A stretch of 52,844 nucleotides of DNA, taken from positions 1 to 52,844 of the forward strand of contig NZ_NOJZ02000017.1 in assembly GCF_002251085.2 (NCBI RefSeq), in the 5' to 3' direction. The notes under the pieces are model-generated. The model was given only the letters and a program-made list of their open reading frames with translations, had not been told where the DNA came from and did not search any database. The DNA comes from Romboutsia maritimum. GTDB taxonomy: Bacteria > Bacillota > Clostridia > Peptostreptococcales > Peptostreptococcaceae. Position numbers and translations under genes: made by a program. This document shows positions 1 to 8,149 of this stretch, piece by piece; positions within the stretch are counted from its first letter, which is position 1; each line of letters starts with the position of its first letter.

Positions 1-183
1 AATCGGATACGTTGAAAAAGGAAGTAAATCTATGAAATTTATAAAGTATTTATAAAAAATTATAGAGTTTATACGTCAGAACAAGAGGCATGGAATGATG
101 CTGTTGTTATATTTAGAGATAAATATGAAAGATATAAAAATTTAAATAAACTGTTTGTATTTAATTTGGAAGAATTCTTCTAA
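1..183 (+). pseudogene. 3' end of a broken or partial gene
   Basis: The window opens inside coding-like sequence. The frame starting at base 2 reads about 17 residues (GYVEKGSKSMKFIKYL) and stops near base 55. The frame starting at base 1 is open from about base 28 and reads a further 50 residues (with EQEAWNDAVVIFRDKYERY) to a TAA at 181-183. The two read as one protein joined by a frameshift, so this looks like the C-terminus of a frameshifted gene. The upstream part is outside the window. I do not recognise the family. A sequencing indel is an alternative explanation. A terminator follows directly. Confidence 0.4.
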
Positions 184-201
184 AGGTAGTATGAAATAAT
201 T

Positions 202-227
202 AAAGTCTTAGAAATAAGACTTTTTTT
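202..227 (+). terminator. Rho-independent terminator
   Basis: Perfect 9-bp stem (AAAGTCTTA / TAAGACTTT) with a GAAA tetraloop, running into seven T's. It closes the broken gene at the window start and insulates the redox unit downstream. Confidence 0.85.
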
Positions 228-242
228 AGTATTAATAAAAAA

Positions 243-359
243 TGTAACGTATGTTACGGAAATATAAAATATATTAATATATAATAAAAATAAGTTAAGT
301 TAATAAAAAATACAACATAGTTTAAAGTTTATCTTAAATGTGCATATGAAATATACATT
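243..359 (+). promoter_or_regulatory. CRP/FNR-type site, promoter and second palindrome before 469
   Basis: The palindrome GTAAC-N4-GTTAC lies at 244-257 (centre 250.5). A TATAAT sits at 280-285, 29.5 bp from that centre, which places the palindrome near -41, the class II activator position. The same arrangement recurs before hcp at 1335-1376. A second shared element, AATGT-N13-ACATT, lies at 337-359 with a near-identical core to 1374-1396. Position in front of hcp-linked genes makes HcpR, a CRP/FNR-family nitrosative stress regulator, the leading candidate. That identity is inference. The 5' leader to the start at 469 is long and AT-rich, and nothing else is recognised in it. Confidence 0.6.
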
Positions 360-468
360 AAAAAACTAAAATAAATATTACAACTTAATAAAAAAGAAAC
401 AGATAGTAATAAATAAAAAGGAAGTTACAGAAAATAATAAACAACTAATATAATAGGAGGAAATTAAA

Positions 469-1107
469 ATGAGTTTATTTTTAGGTAAAATACATTATTG
501 GTTATTTAATAAAATATTATGGTTCGAAGGATTAGAAGATGAAATAATAAAACTTGCAGAAAATGAAGGACTAGATATAGAAAAATTAAGTAGTGAAATT
601 AATTCAAAGTATGGAGAAAAACTTCCAAATAAACCACTTGAAGATATGATAGATACAGAAAATATCCATGGATGGCTACAAAGTAAAATTCATTCTGCTG
701 AAGGAAGAATGGCAGCATGGACTACTAATATACTAAATAACAACGAGAATGCTCTTGTAAAAATGGGAAATATATATATTTCTCAAGGTAAAAAGGCAGC
801 TAAGGAAGTTAAAGGTAGCAAAGTAATTCTTACAAATTCAAAAGAGATATACAACAGTGTAAATGATTATATATTAGATGGAATGCCATGCGATAGAGTA
901 AATGAAGTAATTACTTTAGAAGATGACATCGTAGAGTGGAATACAAGAATTTGTGTTCACAAAGAAATATGGGATATGGAAAAAGGTAGTGTAAGTACTT
1001 TTTATAATTTAAGAAGCTTATGGATTAAAGCTTTTGTTGATGAAGTTAATGGTGACTTTGAGTATATTGAAATGGAAGATGGAATTAAAACTATAAAGAA
1101 AAAATAA
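469..1107 (+). CDS. Conserved-looking protein of unknown function linked to hcp
   Basis: 212 residues starting at ATG 469 behind a strong AGGAGG. I do not recognise a named family. The protein is soluble-looking, acidic and rich in aromatics. The N-terminus (MSLFLGKIHYWLFNKILWF) is amphipathic or hydrophobic and could touch the membrane. There are only two cysteines (in the MPCDRV and RICVHK segments), so it is not an obvious iron-sulfur protein. Twenty bases downstream comes a DUF1858 gene, then hcp with an identical upstream operator. This context suggests a role in the same nitric oxide or hydroxylamine stress response, but that is inferred from neighbours only. Confidence 0.75.
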   Translation: MSLFLGKIHYWLFNKILWFEGLEDEIIKLAENEGLDIEKLSSEINSKYGEKLPNKPLEDMIDTENIHGWLQSKIHSAEGRMAAWTTNILNNNENALVKMGNIYISQGKKAAKEVKGSKVILTNSKEIYNSVNDYILDGMPCDRVNEVITLEDDIVEWNTRICVHKEIWDMEKGSVSTFYNLRSLWIKAFVDEVNGDFEYIEMEDGIKTIKKK

Positions 1108-1126
1108 TTTAAGGAGAATTAATATA

Positions 1127-1312
1127 ATGATAACAAAAGATAATACAATAGGTGAAATATTAGTAATAAATTCAAATGCAGCAGAAATACTTATGGGATT
1201 TGGGATGGGATGCTTAGGGTGCCCATCGTCATCAATGGAAACTTTAGAACAAGCATGTGTTATACATGGACTAGAATTAGAAGAAGTCTTAAATAAGTTA
1301 AATGGAAAATAA
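1127..1312 (+). CDS. DUF1858 hybrid-cluster-associated redox disulfide protein
   Basis: 61 residues forming a single DUF1858-type domain, the family described as hybrid cluster protein-associated redox disulfide domain. The N-terminal half matches the pattern 'T.dtTIgEIl..np.aaeIL..fGMgClgC', with the CLGC (CxxC) pair around residues 29-32 followed by PSSSMETLEQAC. A C-terminal helix (GLELEEVLNKLN) completes the fold. Members are small, cytoplasmic and commonly sit beside hcp, where they may shuttle electrons or serve as a thiol partner. Here it lies 20 bases after gene 469 with its own AAGGAG and 124 bases before hcp, so it is probably co-transcribed with 469. Confidence 0.9.
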   Translation: MITKDNTIGEILVINSNAAEILMGFGMGCLGCPSSSMETLEQACVIHGLELEEVLNKLNGK

Positions 1313-1333
1313 ATATTAATAAAATTATAGAAA

Positions 1334-1396
1334 TGTAACGTGCGTTACAGATTTTAGGCGAAAAGATATCTATAATGTGTATATGAAATGAACATT
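1334..1396 (+). promoter_or_regulatory. CRP/FNR-type site and promoter of hcp
   Basis: TGTAAC-GTGC-GTTACA (1334-1349) is a perfect 6-bp palindrome around a 4-base spacer, centred at 1341.5. TATAAT at 1371-1376 begins 29.5 bp downstream, exactly the distance seen for the site before gene 469. The overlapping AATGT-N13-ACATT element (1374-1396) covers the -10 and predicted start point and could be a repressor site. Regulator identity (HcpR-like) is inferred from the target gene. Confidence 0.65.
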
Positions 1397-1436
1397 ATAG
1401 ATATTAAAATAATATTAAAATATTGGAGGAACTATT

Positions 1437-3158
1437 ATGGAAAATAAAATGTTTTGTTTTCAATGTCAAGAAACAGCAGGATGTACAGGGTGTACAAAAT
1501 TTGGAGTTTGTGGAAAGTCGCCAGATCTAGCTAGAATGCAAGATTTATTAATATATACAACAAAAGGTTTATCAGAAGTAACAACAAGACTTAGAGCAGA
1601 AGGTAAAAAAATAGGTAGTGAAGTAAATCATTTAATAACTATAAATTTATTTACTACAATAACAAATGCTAACTTTGATGATGAAGTATTCTATGAAAGA
1701 GTAAAAGTTACTTTAGCTACTAAAGCAGAATTATTAGCTAAATTAGATAACAAAGAAAACTTATCAGAAGCAGCATTATGGAATGCTTCTTCAAATGAAG
1801 AAATGGATGTAAAGGTTGGCGTTTTATCTAAGATAAAAGACGTTATATTAGGAAGTGGAAAAGAAGTAGTTTCAATAGACTCTATATTAGATGAAAAATC
1901 AACTAAGGTAGGAGTATTAGCTACTAAAGATGAAGATATAAGAAGTTTAAGAGAGCTTATAATATATGGATTAAAAGGTCTTTCTGCATATGTAAAACAT
2001 GCAAATGCACTAGGATATGATAATGAAGATGTAAATGCATTTATGCAATTAGCACTAGCTAAAACTTTAGATGACACTTTACGTATAGACGAATTAATAG
2101 CTTTAACTTTAGAAACTGGTAAAGTTGGAGTAGATGGGATGGCTCTACTTGATAGTGCAAATACAGGAACTTACGGACATCCAGAAGTTACTAAGGTTAA
2201 TATAGGAGTTAGAAAAAATCCAGGAATACTTGTATCTGGACATGATTTAAAAGATTTAGAATTATTACTTAAGCAAACAGAAGGAACTGGAGTAGATGTA
2301 TATACTCACTCTGAAATGTTACCAGCTCATTATTACCCAGCATTTAAAAAGTATTCTCACTTTGCAGGAAACTACGGAAATGCTTGGTGGAAGCAAAAAG
2401 AAGAGTTTGAAAGTTTCAACGGACCAATATTAATGACTACAAACTGTATAGTACCTCCAAAAGATAGCTACAAAGATAGATTATATACTACAGGAGCTGC
2501 TGGATTTGCTGGATGTACTCATATAAAAGGTGAAAGTGAAGATAATAAAGATTTTTCACAAATAATAGAACAAGCTAAAAAATGTCAAGCACCTAAAGAA
2601 ATAGAAACTGGAGAAATAGTAGGTGGATTTGCACATAATCAAGTATTTGCATTAGCAGATGCAGTTGTAGATGCAGTAAAAACTGGAGCTATAAAGAAAT
2701 TCTTCGTTATGGCAGGATGTGATGGAAGAGCTAAATCAAGAAATTACTACACAGAATTTGCAGAAGCTCTACCAAAAGATACAGTAATACTTACAGCAGG
2801 ATGTGCAAAATACAAATACAATAAATTAAACTTAGGTGATATAAACGGAATACCTAGAGTATTAGATGCAGGTCAATGTAATGACTCTTATTCATTAGCA
2901 CTTATTGCATTAAAATTAAAAGAAGTATTTGAATTACAAGATATAAATGAATTACCAATAGCATTTAACATAGCTTGGTATGAGCAAAAAGCTGTAATAG
3001 TATTATTATCACTATTACATCTAGGGGTTAAAAATATACATTTAGGACCAACATTACCAGCATTTTTATCACCAAATGTAACTAATGTTTTAGTTGAGAA
3101 CTTTGGAATAGGTGGAATAACTAATGTTGAAGATGATTTAAAAATGTTCTTAGGATAA
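1437..3158 (+). CDS. hcp: Hybrid cluster protein (hydroxylamine / NO reductase)
   Basis: 573 residues, slightly longer than typical Hcp. It is a cytoplasmic iron-sulfur enzyme that detoxifies nitrosative stress products; hydroxylamine reduction is the classical assay, and NO reduction to N2O is the current physiological view. The N-terminal cysteine cluster C-X2-C-X7-C-X5-C (in [12 protein letters not shown] and FGVCGK) is the cubane [4Fe-4S] type of strict anaerobes rather than the enterobacterial [2Fe-2S] type. Hybrid-cluster ligands are visible in the C-terminal half: [23 protein letters not shown] and [12 protein letters not shown] 1437 has a clear TGGAGG. No Hcr reductase gene is adjacent; the DUF1858 protein upstream may be the redox partner. 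The gene is followed by a strong terminator. Confidence 0.97.
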   Translation: MENKMFCFQCQETAGCTGCTKFGVCGKSPDLARMQDLLIYTTKGLSEVTTRLRAEGKKIGSEVNHLITINLFTTITNANFDDEVFYERVKVTLATKAELLAKLDNKENLSEAALWNASSNEEMDVKVGVLSKIKDVILGSGKEVVSIDSILDEKSTKVGVLATKDEDIRSLRELIIYGLKGLSAYVKHANALGYDNEDVNAFMQLALAKTLDDTLRIDELIALTLETGKVGVDGMALLDSANTGTYGHPEVTKVNIGVRKNPGILVSGHDLKDLELLLKQTEGTGVDVYTHSEMLPAHYYPAFKKYSHFAGNYGNAWWKQKEEFESFNGPILMTTNCIVPPKDSYKDRLYTTGAAGFAGCTHIKGESEDNKDFSQIIEQAKKCQAPKEIETGEIVGGFAHNQVFALADAVVDAVKTGAIKKFFVMAGCDGRAKSRNYYTEFAEALPKDTVILTAGCAKYKYNKLNLGDINGIPRVLDAGQCNDSYSLALIALKLKEVFELQDINELPIAFNIAWYEQKAVIVLLSLLHLGVKNIHLGPTLPAFLSPNVTNVLVENFGIGGITNVEDDLKMFLG

Positions 3159-3184
3159 TTAAAAAATTTGTTTACAAATAGCGA

Positions 3185-3212
3185 AATTTCTAATACAATT
3201 TAGTTAGAAATT
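3185..3212. repeat. 9-bp inverted repeat after hcp
   Basis: AATTTCTAA at 3185-3193 and TTAGAAATT at 3204-3212 form a perfect inverted repeat with a 10-base spacer. No T-run follows, so it is not a terminator. It could protect the hcp transcript end or be an operator, but nothing decides between these. Confidence 0.4.
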
Positions 3213-3260
3213 AAATAAATTTAAGAATGATTATAGGATGAATCTATATAATGAATGTCA

Positions 3261-3287
3261 AGAAGACCTTTTAGGTCTTCTTTTTTG
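3261..3287 (+). terminator. Rho-independent terminator after hcp
   Basis: 9-bp stem AGAAGACCT / AGGTCTTCT with a TTT loop, followed by six T's. It lies 18 bases before the next start codon, so the next operon's promoter must lie within or upstream of it, or transcription reads through. Confidence 0.9.
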
Positions 3288-3304
3288 TATAAAGGGGGAT
3301 TTTA

Positions 3305-4111
3305 ATGAAGCTACAAGAAGTTAGAGAAAAATGGGTAAACAAAGAGATTAATAAATGTGCATCAGAAAATTTATGGGATTCTATGGCAGATGGGTTTAGA
3401 GAATTTAATATTCCAACAGAGAAAGATAGTTTATTTATCAAAGTAATTAAGGAAAACGATTTGATAAATGAAAATGATTCAGTATTAGATATTGGATGCG
3501 GAGCAGGCAAGTACTCAATAGCTATTGCAGATAAATGTAAGGATGTAACTGGAATTGATATATCATCTAAAATGATACAATTTGCAAAAGAAAAAGCTCA
3601 TGAGTTTAAAAAGAATAATATAAATTTTATAAAGGAAGATTGGGAAAATTTAGACTTAGATAAATTTGAAAAATCTTTTGATGTTGTATTTGCACATATG
3701 ACTCCGGCTATAAATAGTGCTGAAACTTTTGAAAAGATGATTAAAGCAAGTAAAAGAACTTGTATAATGTGCAAACCTACAAGAAGAACTGATTCTATAG
3801 CTGATAAAATAAAGAATATGTTAAATATAGATGATTCATATGGTGATTTAGATGAAAAGTTACTGTATGCTTTTGAAATACTATGGCTTAGAGGTTATTC
3901 ACCTTATATAGAGTATGAAAATCAAGTATGGGATATAAAAAGACCTATTGATAAAGCAAAAGAAATTTACACAAATAAAATAAAATTAAGTAAAAATATT
4001 ACTTCACAAGAAGAAGATAATATACATAATTATTTAAACCAAATAGCAAAAGATGGATTTGTATATGAAAAAGTAAGTACTACAATAGCTATGCTATATT
4101 GGAATGTTTAA
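3305..4111 (+). CDS. Class I SAM-dependent methyltransferase
   Basis: 268 residues. The Rossmann-type SAM-binding motif I is clear (VLDIGCGAGKYSIAIA), with the acidic end of strand 2 (VTGIDIS), a motif II-like region (DVVFAHMTP) and a cysteine pair (TCIMCKPTRRT) beyond it. This makes it a methyltransferase of Methyltransf_11/25 type. The substrate cannot be read from sequence. It starts at ATG 3305 after AAAGGGGG and ends 14 bases before an FmdE-like gene that leads a metal-chelate ABC importer. The five genes are evidently one operon, so the substrate may be a metal-binding small molecule or the enzyme may act in cofactor assembly. That functional link is inference. Confidence 0.85.
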   Translation: MKLQEVREKWVNKEINKCASENLWDSMADGFREFNIPTEKDSLFIKVIKENDLINENDSVLDIGCGAGKYSIAIADKCKDVTGIDISSKMIQFAKEKAHEFKKNNINFIKEDWENLDLDKFEKSFDVVFAHMTPAINSAETFEKMIKASKRTCIMCKPTRRTDSIADKIKNMLNIDDSYGDLDEKLLYAFEILWLRGYSPYIEYENQVWDIKRPIDKAKEIYTNKIKLSKNITSQEEDNIHNYLNQIAKDGFVYEKVSTTIAMLYWNV

Positions 4112-4125
4112 AGGGGGAAAAGATT

Positions 4126-4653
4126 ATGGATAAAAAATTATGGGAACAAGCAGTAGATTTTCATGGACATGAGTGTCCAGGACTAGCAATAGGGTTTAAG
4201 GCATGTGAAGCAGCTATAGAAAAATTAGGAATAGGAAAATCAGGTGATGAAGAAATAGTTTGTATTACAGAGAATGATGCATGTGGGGTGGATGCAGTAC
4301 AATCTATATTAGGTTGCTCTATGGGAAAAGGAAATCTTATATATAGAGGAACAGGAAAACAAGCATTTTCTTTCTTTAATAGAAAAAACGGAGAAAAAAT
4401 TCGTATGTATTTTAAAATAAATTCAAATAACATGGATAGAGATATGTGGCAAAAAACTATATTAAATTTACCTATAGAAGAAGTATTTGAGTTTTCAACT
4501 CCACAATATGATTTACCAGAGACTGCACGTATATTTAAATCAATAGTTTGTGAAAACTGTAAAGAATCAGCACCAGAACACAAAATTAGATTACAAAATG
4601 GAAAACAAGTTTGCTTAGATTGTTTTAATTCTTATGATAGAGGTTGGAAATAG
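4126..4653 (+). CDS. FmdE-family protein with C-terminal zinc-ribbon-like CxxC pairs
   Basis: 175 residues from ATG 4126, chosen because AAAGGGGG ends nine bases upstream; an earlier in-frame ATG at 4099 lies inside the methyltransferase gene. The N-terminal FmdE domain is recognisable by FHGHECPGLAIG and TENDACGVDAVQ; its conserved Cys and His residues are thought to bind metal. The C-terminus carries CENC and CLDC, a probable zinc ribbon, as in many clostridial FmdE proteins. FmdE was named from formylmethanofuran dehydrogenase operons of methanogens, but its role there is unproven and no such enzyme is encoded here. Its place between a methyltransferase and a metal-chelate importer suggests handling of the imported metal or cofactor. 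Confidence 0.9.
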   Translation: MDKKLWEQAVDFHGHECPGLAIGFKACEAAIEKLGIGKSGDEEIVCITENDACGVDAVQSILGCSMGKGNLIYRGTGKQAFSFFNRKNGEKIRMYFKINSNNMDRDMWQKTILNLPIEEVFEFSTPQYDLPETARIFKSIVCENCKESAPEHKIRLQNGKQVCLDCFNSYDRGWK

Positions 4654-4674
4654 GATTTATAGGGGGAGAAAATC

Positions 4675-5784
4675 ATGAAATTAAAGAAAGTATTATTACC
4701 ATTTTTATTGACATTTACTATGGTATTAACAGGATGCAGTACTCAAGGTAGTAATGAAGCTAAAAATAATGAAAGTAAAAAAACTAGGGTAGTTAAAGAT
4801 GTATTAGGGAGAGATGTTGAAATTCCAAATAAGGTAGATTCTATCATAGCAACGGGTGCAGGAGCACTTAGAATGGTTTGTTATATGCAAGGTCAAGATA
4901 AAGTTGTAGGTGTAGAAGATATTGAAAAGAAAGTAGATATTAGTAAACCATATGGATATGTAAATTCAGAACTTAGCAAGCTACCGGTAATTGGAAAAGG
5001 TGGAGCTAATGGAAACGTTGCTTTTGAAGAAGAAATATTAAAGGTAGAGCCAGATGTTATAATAGGTGCTTATGATGAAAAAATGGCACAAGACGTAAGT
5101 CAGAAAACAGGTATACCAGTTGTAGCAGTTTCATACAAAGGAATATTTGATCCTAATATGGATAAATCTCTAGAAATTATAGGAGATATAATAGATAAAG
5201 GAGATAGAGCTAAAGAGTTAATTACATATATGGATAAATTAGAAAAGGATTTAAAGGATAGAACGAAGGATATAAAAGATGAAGATAAACAAAGTGTATA
5301 TACAGGTGCTGTAAGTTTTTCAGGAAAACATGGATTTGATGGAACTTATGGAAAATATCCTCCATTTGATGCTATAAATGCAAAAAATGTAGTTGATGAA
5401 ACAGGAAAAAAAGGAGCAACTTTAATAGATTTAGAAAAAGTTATGCAATGGAATCCAGATATTATATTTTTAAATCCAGAAAAATCTAGTATGGAATTAG
5501 TAAATAAACAATTTAAAGAAAATACAAAATTATTTGAATCACTAGATGCAATTAAAAAAGGTGAAGTTTATTCACAAATTTCTTACAATTATTACACAAC
5601 AAATGTAGAACTTGCAATAGCTGATGCATATTATGCTGGAAGTATAATTTATCCTGATAAATTTAAAGACATAAACATAAAAGAAAAAGCAGATGAAATA
5701 TTTAATACTATGCTAGGTAAAAAGATTTATAATGAACTTGAAAATAAAGGTCTTGGATTTGGAAAAGTAAAAGTTGGAGAGTGA
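4675..5784 (+). CDS. Metal-chelate ABC transporter, substrate-binding lipoprotein
   Basis: 369 residues. A lipoprotein signal peptide ends in the lipobox LTGC near residue 21, so the mature protein is tethered outside the membrane. The remainder fits the TroA/BtuF-FepB periplasmic-binding fold: TRVVKDVLGRDVEIPNK opening, the VEPDVIIGAYDEKM strand-loop and WNPDIIFLNPEKS in the second lobe. Such proteins bind siderophores, haem, corrinoids or other metal complexes; residues alone do not say which. Strong GGGGGAGAA ribosome site. It leads the permease and ATPase genes directly, forming a complete importer. Confidence 0.93.
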   Translation: MKLKKVLLPFLLTFTMVLTGCSTQGSNEAKNNESKKTRVVKDVLGRDVEIPNKVDSIIATGAGALRMVCYMQGQDKVVGVEDIEKKVDISKPYGYVNSELSKLPVIGKGGANGNVAFEEEILKVEPDVIIGAYDEKMAQDVSQKTGIPVVAVSYKGIFDPNMDKSLEIIGDIIDKGDRAKELITYMDKLEKDLKDRTKDIKDEDKQSVYTGAVSFSGKHGFDGTYGKYPPFDAINAKNVVDETGKKGATLIDLEKVMQWNPDIIFLNPEKSSMELVNKQFKENTKLFESLDAIKKGEVYSQISYNYYTTNVELAIADAYYAGSIIYPDKFKDINIKEKADEIFNTMLGKKIYNELENKGLGFGKVKVGE

Positions 5785-5788
5785 TATT

Positions 5789-6862
5789 ATGGAACCGTTA
5801 GTATTAAATTCAACTACTGATAATTATAAAAAATATATAAGAAGAAAAATTTTAATTATATCATCTTTATTTTTAATTACTGTATGTATGGCATTTTATG
5901 CAATAAGTTCGGGTTCTTCTAACTTATCAGTAGTAGAAGTTATAAAAACACTATTAGGTAAAGCTGATATAAAAAGTAATGTGGCAATTTTTAATATAAG
6001 GCTTCCTCGTATTTTGATGGCTTTAGTATCGGGAATGGGTCTTGGAGTAGCAGGATGTGTGATGCAAAGTATTTTAAAAAATCCTCTTGCATCATCATCT
6101 ACTCTAGGTGTATCTCAAGGAGCTGCATTTGGTGCTGCTATTGCAATAACATTATTCCAAGCAGTAGCTGTTAATAGTACAGGAGCTGATGCAATAAATA
6201 TATCTAATCCATATATGGTAAGCATATGTGCTTTTATTGGTTCTATGGGTGCTACTATAGTTATATTATTTTTATCAAAATATAAAAAAATAACACCAGA
6301 AGCTATGGTATTATCTGGTGTTGCTTTAAGTGCTTTGTTTTCTGGAGGAACTACTTTAATACAGTATTTTGCTGATGATGTTCAATTAGCTACAATAGTG
6401 TTTTGGGCTTTTGGAGATTTAGGTAGAGCTAATTATAGGGAAATATTAATAGTTACAGTAATAACGCTAAGTTCTATTGTATATTTTATTATAAACAGTT
6501 GGAACTATAATGCATTAGAAAGTGGAGTACAAACAGCAAAAGGACTAGGTGTAAATGTATCTTCAATGAGAATAATAGGTATGGTTGTTTGTTCATTTGT
6601 AACAGCTACAATAGTATCTTTTGTAGGTATAATAAACTTTATAGGATTAATAGCACCACATATTATGAGAAGATTTATAGGAAATGATCATAGATATTTA
6701 ATACCAGCATCTGCAATTATGGGGGCCTTTTTATTGTTATTAAGTGATACTTTTGCTAGGACAATTATAGCTCCAATAATACTTCCTATAGGAGCTATAA
6801 CTTCATTTATGGGAGCGCCACTATTTTTATATATAGTATTTAGAGGGGGTGCTAGGAAGTGA
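5789..6862 (+). CDS. Metal-chelate ABC transporter permease (FecCD family)
   Basis: 357 residues from ATG 5789, preferred because GGAGA at 5776-5780 is correctly spaced; an in-frame TTG at 5774 lies before it and overlaps the preceding gene. FecCD/BtuC-type permease with roughly ten hydrophobic segments. Family signatures visible are FNIRLPRILMALVSGMGLGVAG near the N-terminus, LKNPLASSSTLGVSQGAAFG, and FIGLIAPHIMRR (the ATPase coupling helix). It acts in the cytoplasmic membrane as a homodimer with the next gene's ATPase. The stop overlaps the ATPase start by four bases, indicating translational coupling. Confidence 0.95.
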   Translation: MEPLVLNSTTDNYKKYIRRKILIISSLFLITVCMAFYAISSGSSNLSVVEVIKTLLGKADIKSNVAIFNIRLPRILMALVSGMGLGVAGCVMQSILKNPLASSSTLGVSQGAAFGAAIAITLFQAVAVNSTGADAINISNPYMVSICAFIGSMGATIVILFLSKYKKITPEAMVLSGVALSALFSGGTTLIQYFADDVQLATIVFWAFGDLGRANYREILIVTVITLSSIVYFIINSWNYNALESGVQTAKGLGVNVSSMRIIGMVVCSFVTATIVSFVGIINFIGLIAPHIMRRFIGNDHRYLIPASAIMGAFLLLLSDTFARTIIAPIILPIGAITSFMGAPLFLYIVFRGGARK

Positions 6863-7614
6863 TAGAAGTTGATTCTTTAGGATTTGGATATAATCAAGAT
6901 AAAAAAATACTAGAAGATATTAAATTTGATTTGAATAGTGGTCAATGTCTAGCTATATTAGGTAATAATGGTGCTGGAAAAAGTACTATGTTAAAATGTT
7001 TAAATAAGATAATAAATCCTAAATGTGGAAGTGTATATATTGATAAAGAAGACGTTTTGAAGTTTAAGCAATCACAAATAGCTAAGAAAATGGCTTATGT
7101 TGCACAGAAAAATGAAAGTAATAGATTTACTGTATTTGATGCTGTTTTGTTAGGTCGTAAACCATATATAAAAGTAGCACCTACAGAGAAAGATATTGAA
7201 ATAGTTAAAGATATTATCGAAAGAATGAATTTAAAGCCATATTCTTTGAGATATTTGGATGAATTAAGTGGAGGAGAATTACAAAAGGTTATGCTTGCAA
7301 GGGCATTAGCTCAGCAACCAAAAGTATTACTTTTAGATGAGCCTACAAGTAATTTGGATTTAAAAAATCAACTTGATGTTTTAAAGCTTGTACAACAGAT
7401 AGCAAGGGATGAAGATATTTCTGTTATTATTGTTATACATGATTTGAATTTGGCTTTGAGATATTGTGATAGATTTTTATTTTTAAAGGATAAAAAGGTT
7501 TATGCTTATGGTGGACTTGAGGTTGTGTCTAGTGAAAATATAGAATATGTATACAATGTTTGTGTAGATGTTAAAGATTATGGAGGAAATAAGTTTATAA
7601 TTCCTGCTGTTTAA
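6859..7614 (+). CDS. Metal-chelate ABC transporter ATP-binding protein
   Basis: 251 residues starting at GTG 6859, overlapping the permease stop by four bases, with AGGAAG upstream. FepC/BtuD-type ATPase: Walker A GNNGAGKST (about residues 35-43), Q-loop VAQKNES, signature LSGGELQKV, Walker B VLLLDEPTSNLD and H-loop VIHDLN. It powers import through the FecCD permease. Last gene of the methyltransferase-FmdE-importer operon; its stop codon lies inside the edge of a large hairpin repeat that probably terminates transcription. Confidence 0.96.
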   Translation: MIEVDSLGFGYNQDKKILEDIKFDLNSGQCLAILGNNGAGKSTMLKCLNKIINPKCGSVYIDKEDVLKFKQSQIAKKMAYVAQKNESNRFTVFDAVLLGRKPYIKVAPTEKDIEIVKDIIERMNLKPYSLRYLDELSGGELQKVMLARALAQQPKVLLLDEPTSNLDLKNQLDVLKLVQQIARDEDISVIIVIHDLNLALRYCDRFLFLKDKKVYAYGGLEVVSSENIEYVYNVCVDVKDYGGNKFIIPAV

Positions 7615-7786
7615 AAAGAGGTTTGTCTCAATATAAAATTTTGTGGTTGGGTACCGCTTGGGGTGAGTATAAGTTCTCCTCCATGCAGGTGAAAATCATA
7701 CCTGCAAATGTCGGTGGAACTTATATCTCACCCCTTCGCTAGGTTCCTTTACAAAATTTTTATATTTTTGAGACAGCCTCTTTTTT
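7613..7786 (+). repeat. Long-hairpin intergenic repeat, copy 1 (full, with extended outer arms)
   Basis: Largest copy of the dispersed palindrome family. Outer arms AAAAAGAGG..TGTCTCAA at 7613-7645 pair with 7751-7786, which ends CCTCTTTTTT. Next inward is GGGGTGAGTATAAG (7660-7673), pairing with CTTATATCTCACCCC (7720-7734). The inner hairpin is TGCAGGT (7684-7690) with ACCTGCA (7700-7706). The stop codon of the ATPase is within the first arm and the last arm ends in a T-run, so it can act as a terminator. Confidence 0.85.
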
Positions 7787-8149
7787 GAGTAATAAGTATT
7801 TGTAAAATCAAATACGTTTATGATATTATATCCTCTAACGTAACGGATCTTAAAAATTAATATCCAAAAAATTCACTAAAATAAGAGGAAGAAAATATCA
7901 AATGAATAATATTATAAATCATTAGGAAATTTTTTACATGTAAGGAAACTATATTGCCTAATTTTATGTGGATAACCTATGAATAATAGTAATATTAATG
8001 AGTCTAGAAATGTAAAAAATGACATTTTGAGCAACGGACAGAGTCGTTGGCGACATGAGCGAAGCGAATTTTTTATAAAAATTAGTTGAATATTTTATAT
8101 TTTAATATATTATAAAATATATAACTACAGATGAGAGAGGATATTTACA
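7787..8149. other. Gene-free interval with a small GC-richer structured patch
   Basis: No gene is visible in this AT-rich stretch. At 8008-8027 AAATGT and ACATTT form an inverted repeat. At 8032-8049 CAACG/CGTTG form a hairpin, followed by GAGCGAAGCGAA and six T's (8069-8074). This patch is notably GC-richer than its surroundings and could be a terminator or a remnant of a small RNA. I assign no function. The amidase ribosome site GAGAGG is near the end. Confidence 0.35.

Noticed and set aside
1691..2077. Antisense open frame inside hcp
   Set aside because: It lies wholly opposite hcp, has no ribosome site and reads as low-complexity shadow sequence. Similar antisense frames inside 4161-4583, 22232-22429, 26882-27121, 36538-36981 and 47781-47981 were left out for the same reason.
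7613..7786. Insertion sequence ends
   Set aside because: The palindromic arms might be read as IS terminal repeats, but the interior is only about 100 bases, holds no transposase, and the same structure recurs elsewhere as a hairpin.
7842..7856. Third GTAAC-type activator site (TAACGTAACGG)
   Set aside because: Only one half-site is present; the GTTAC partner is missing and no promoter element is at the expected distance.
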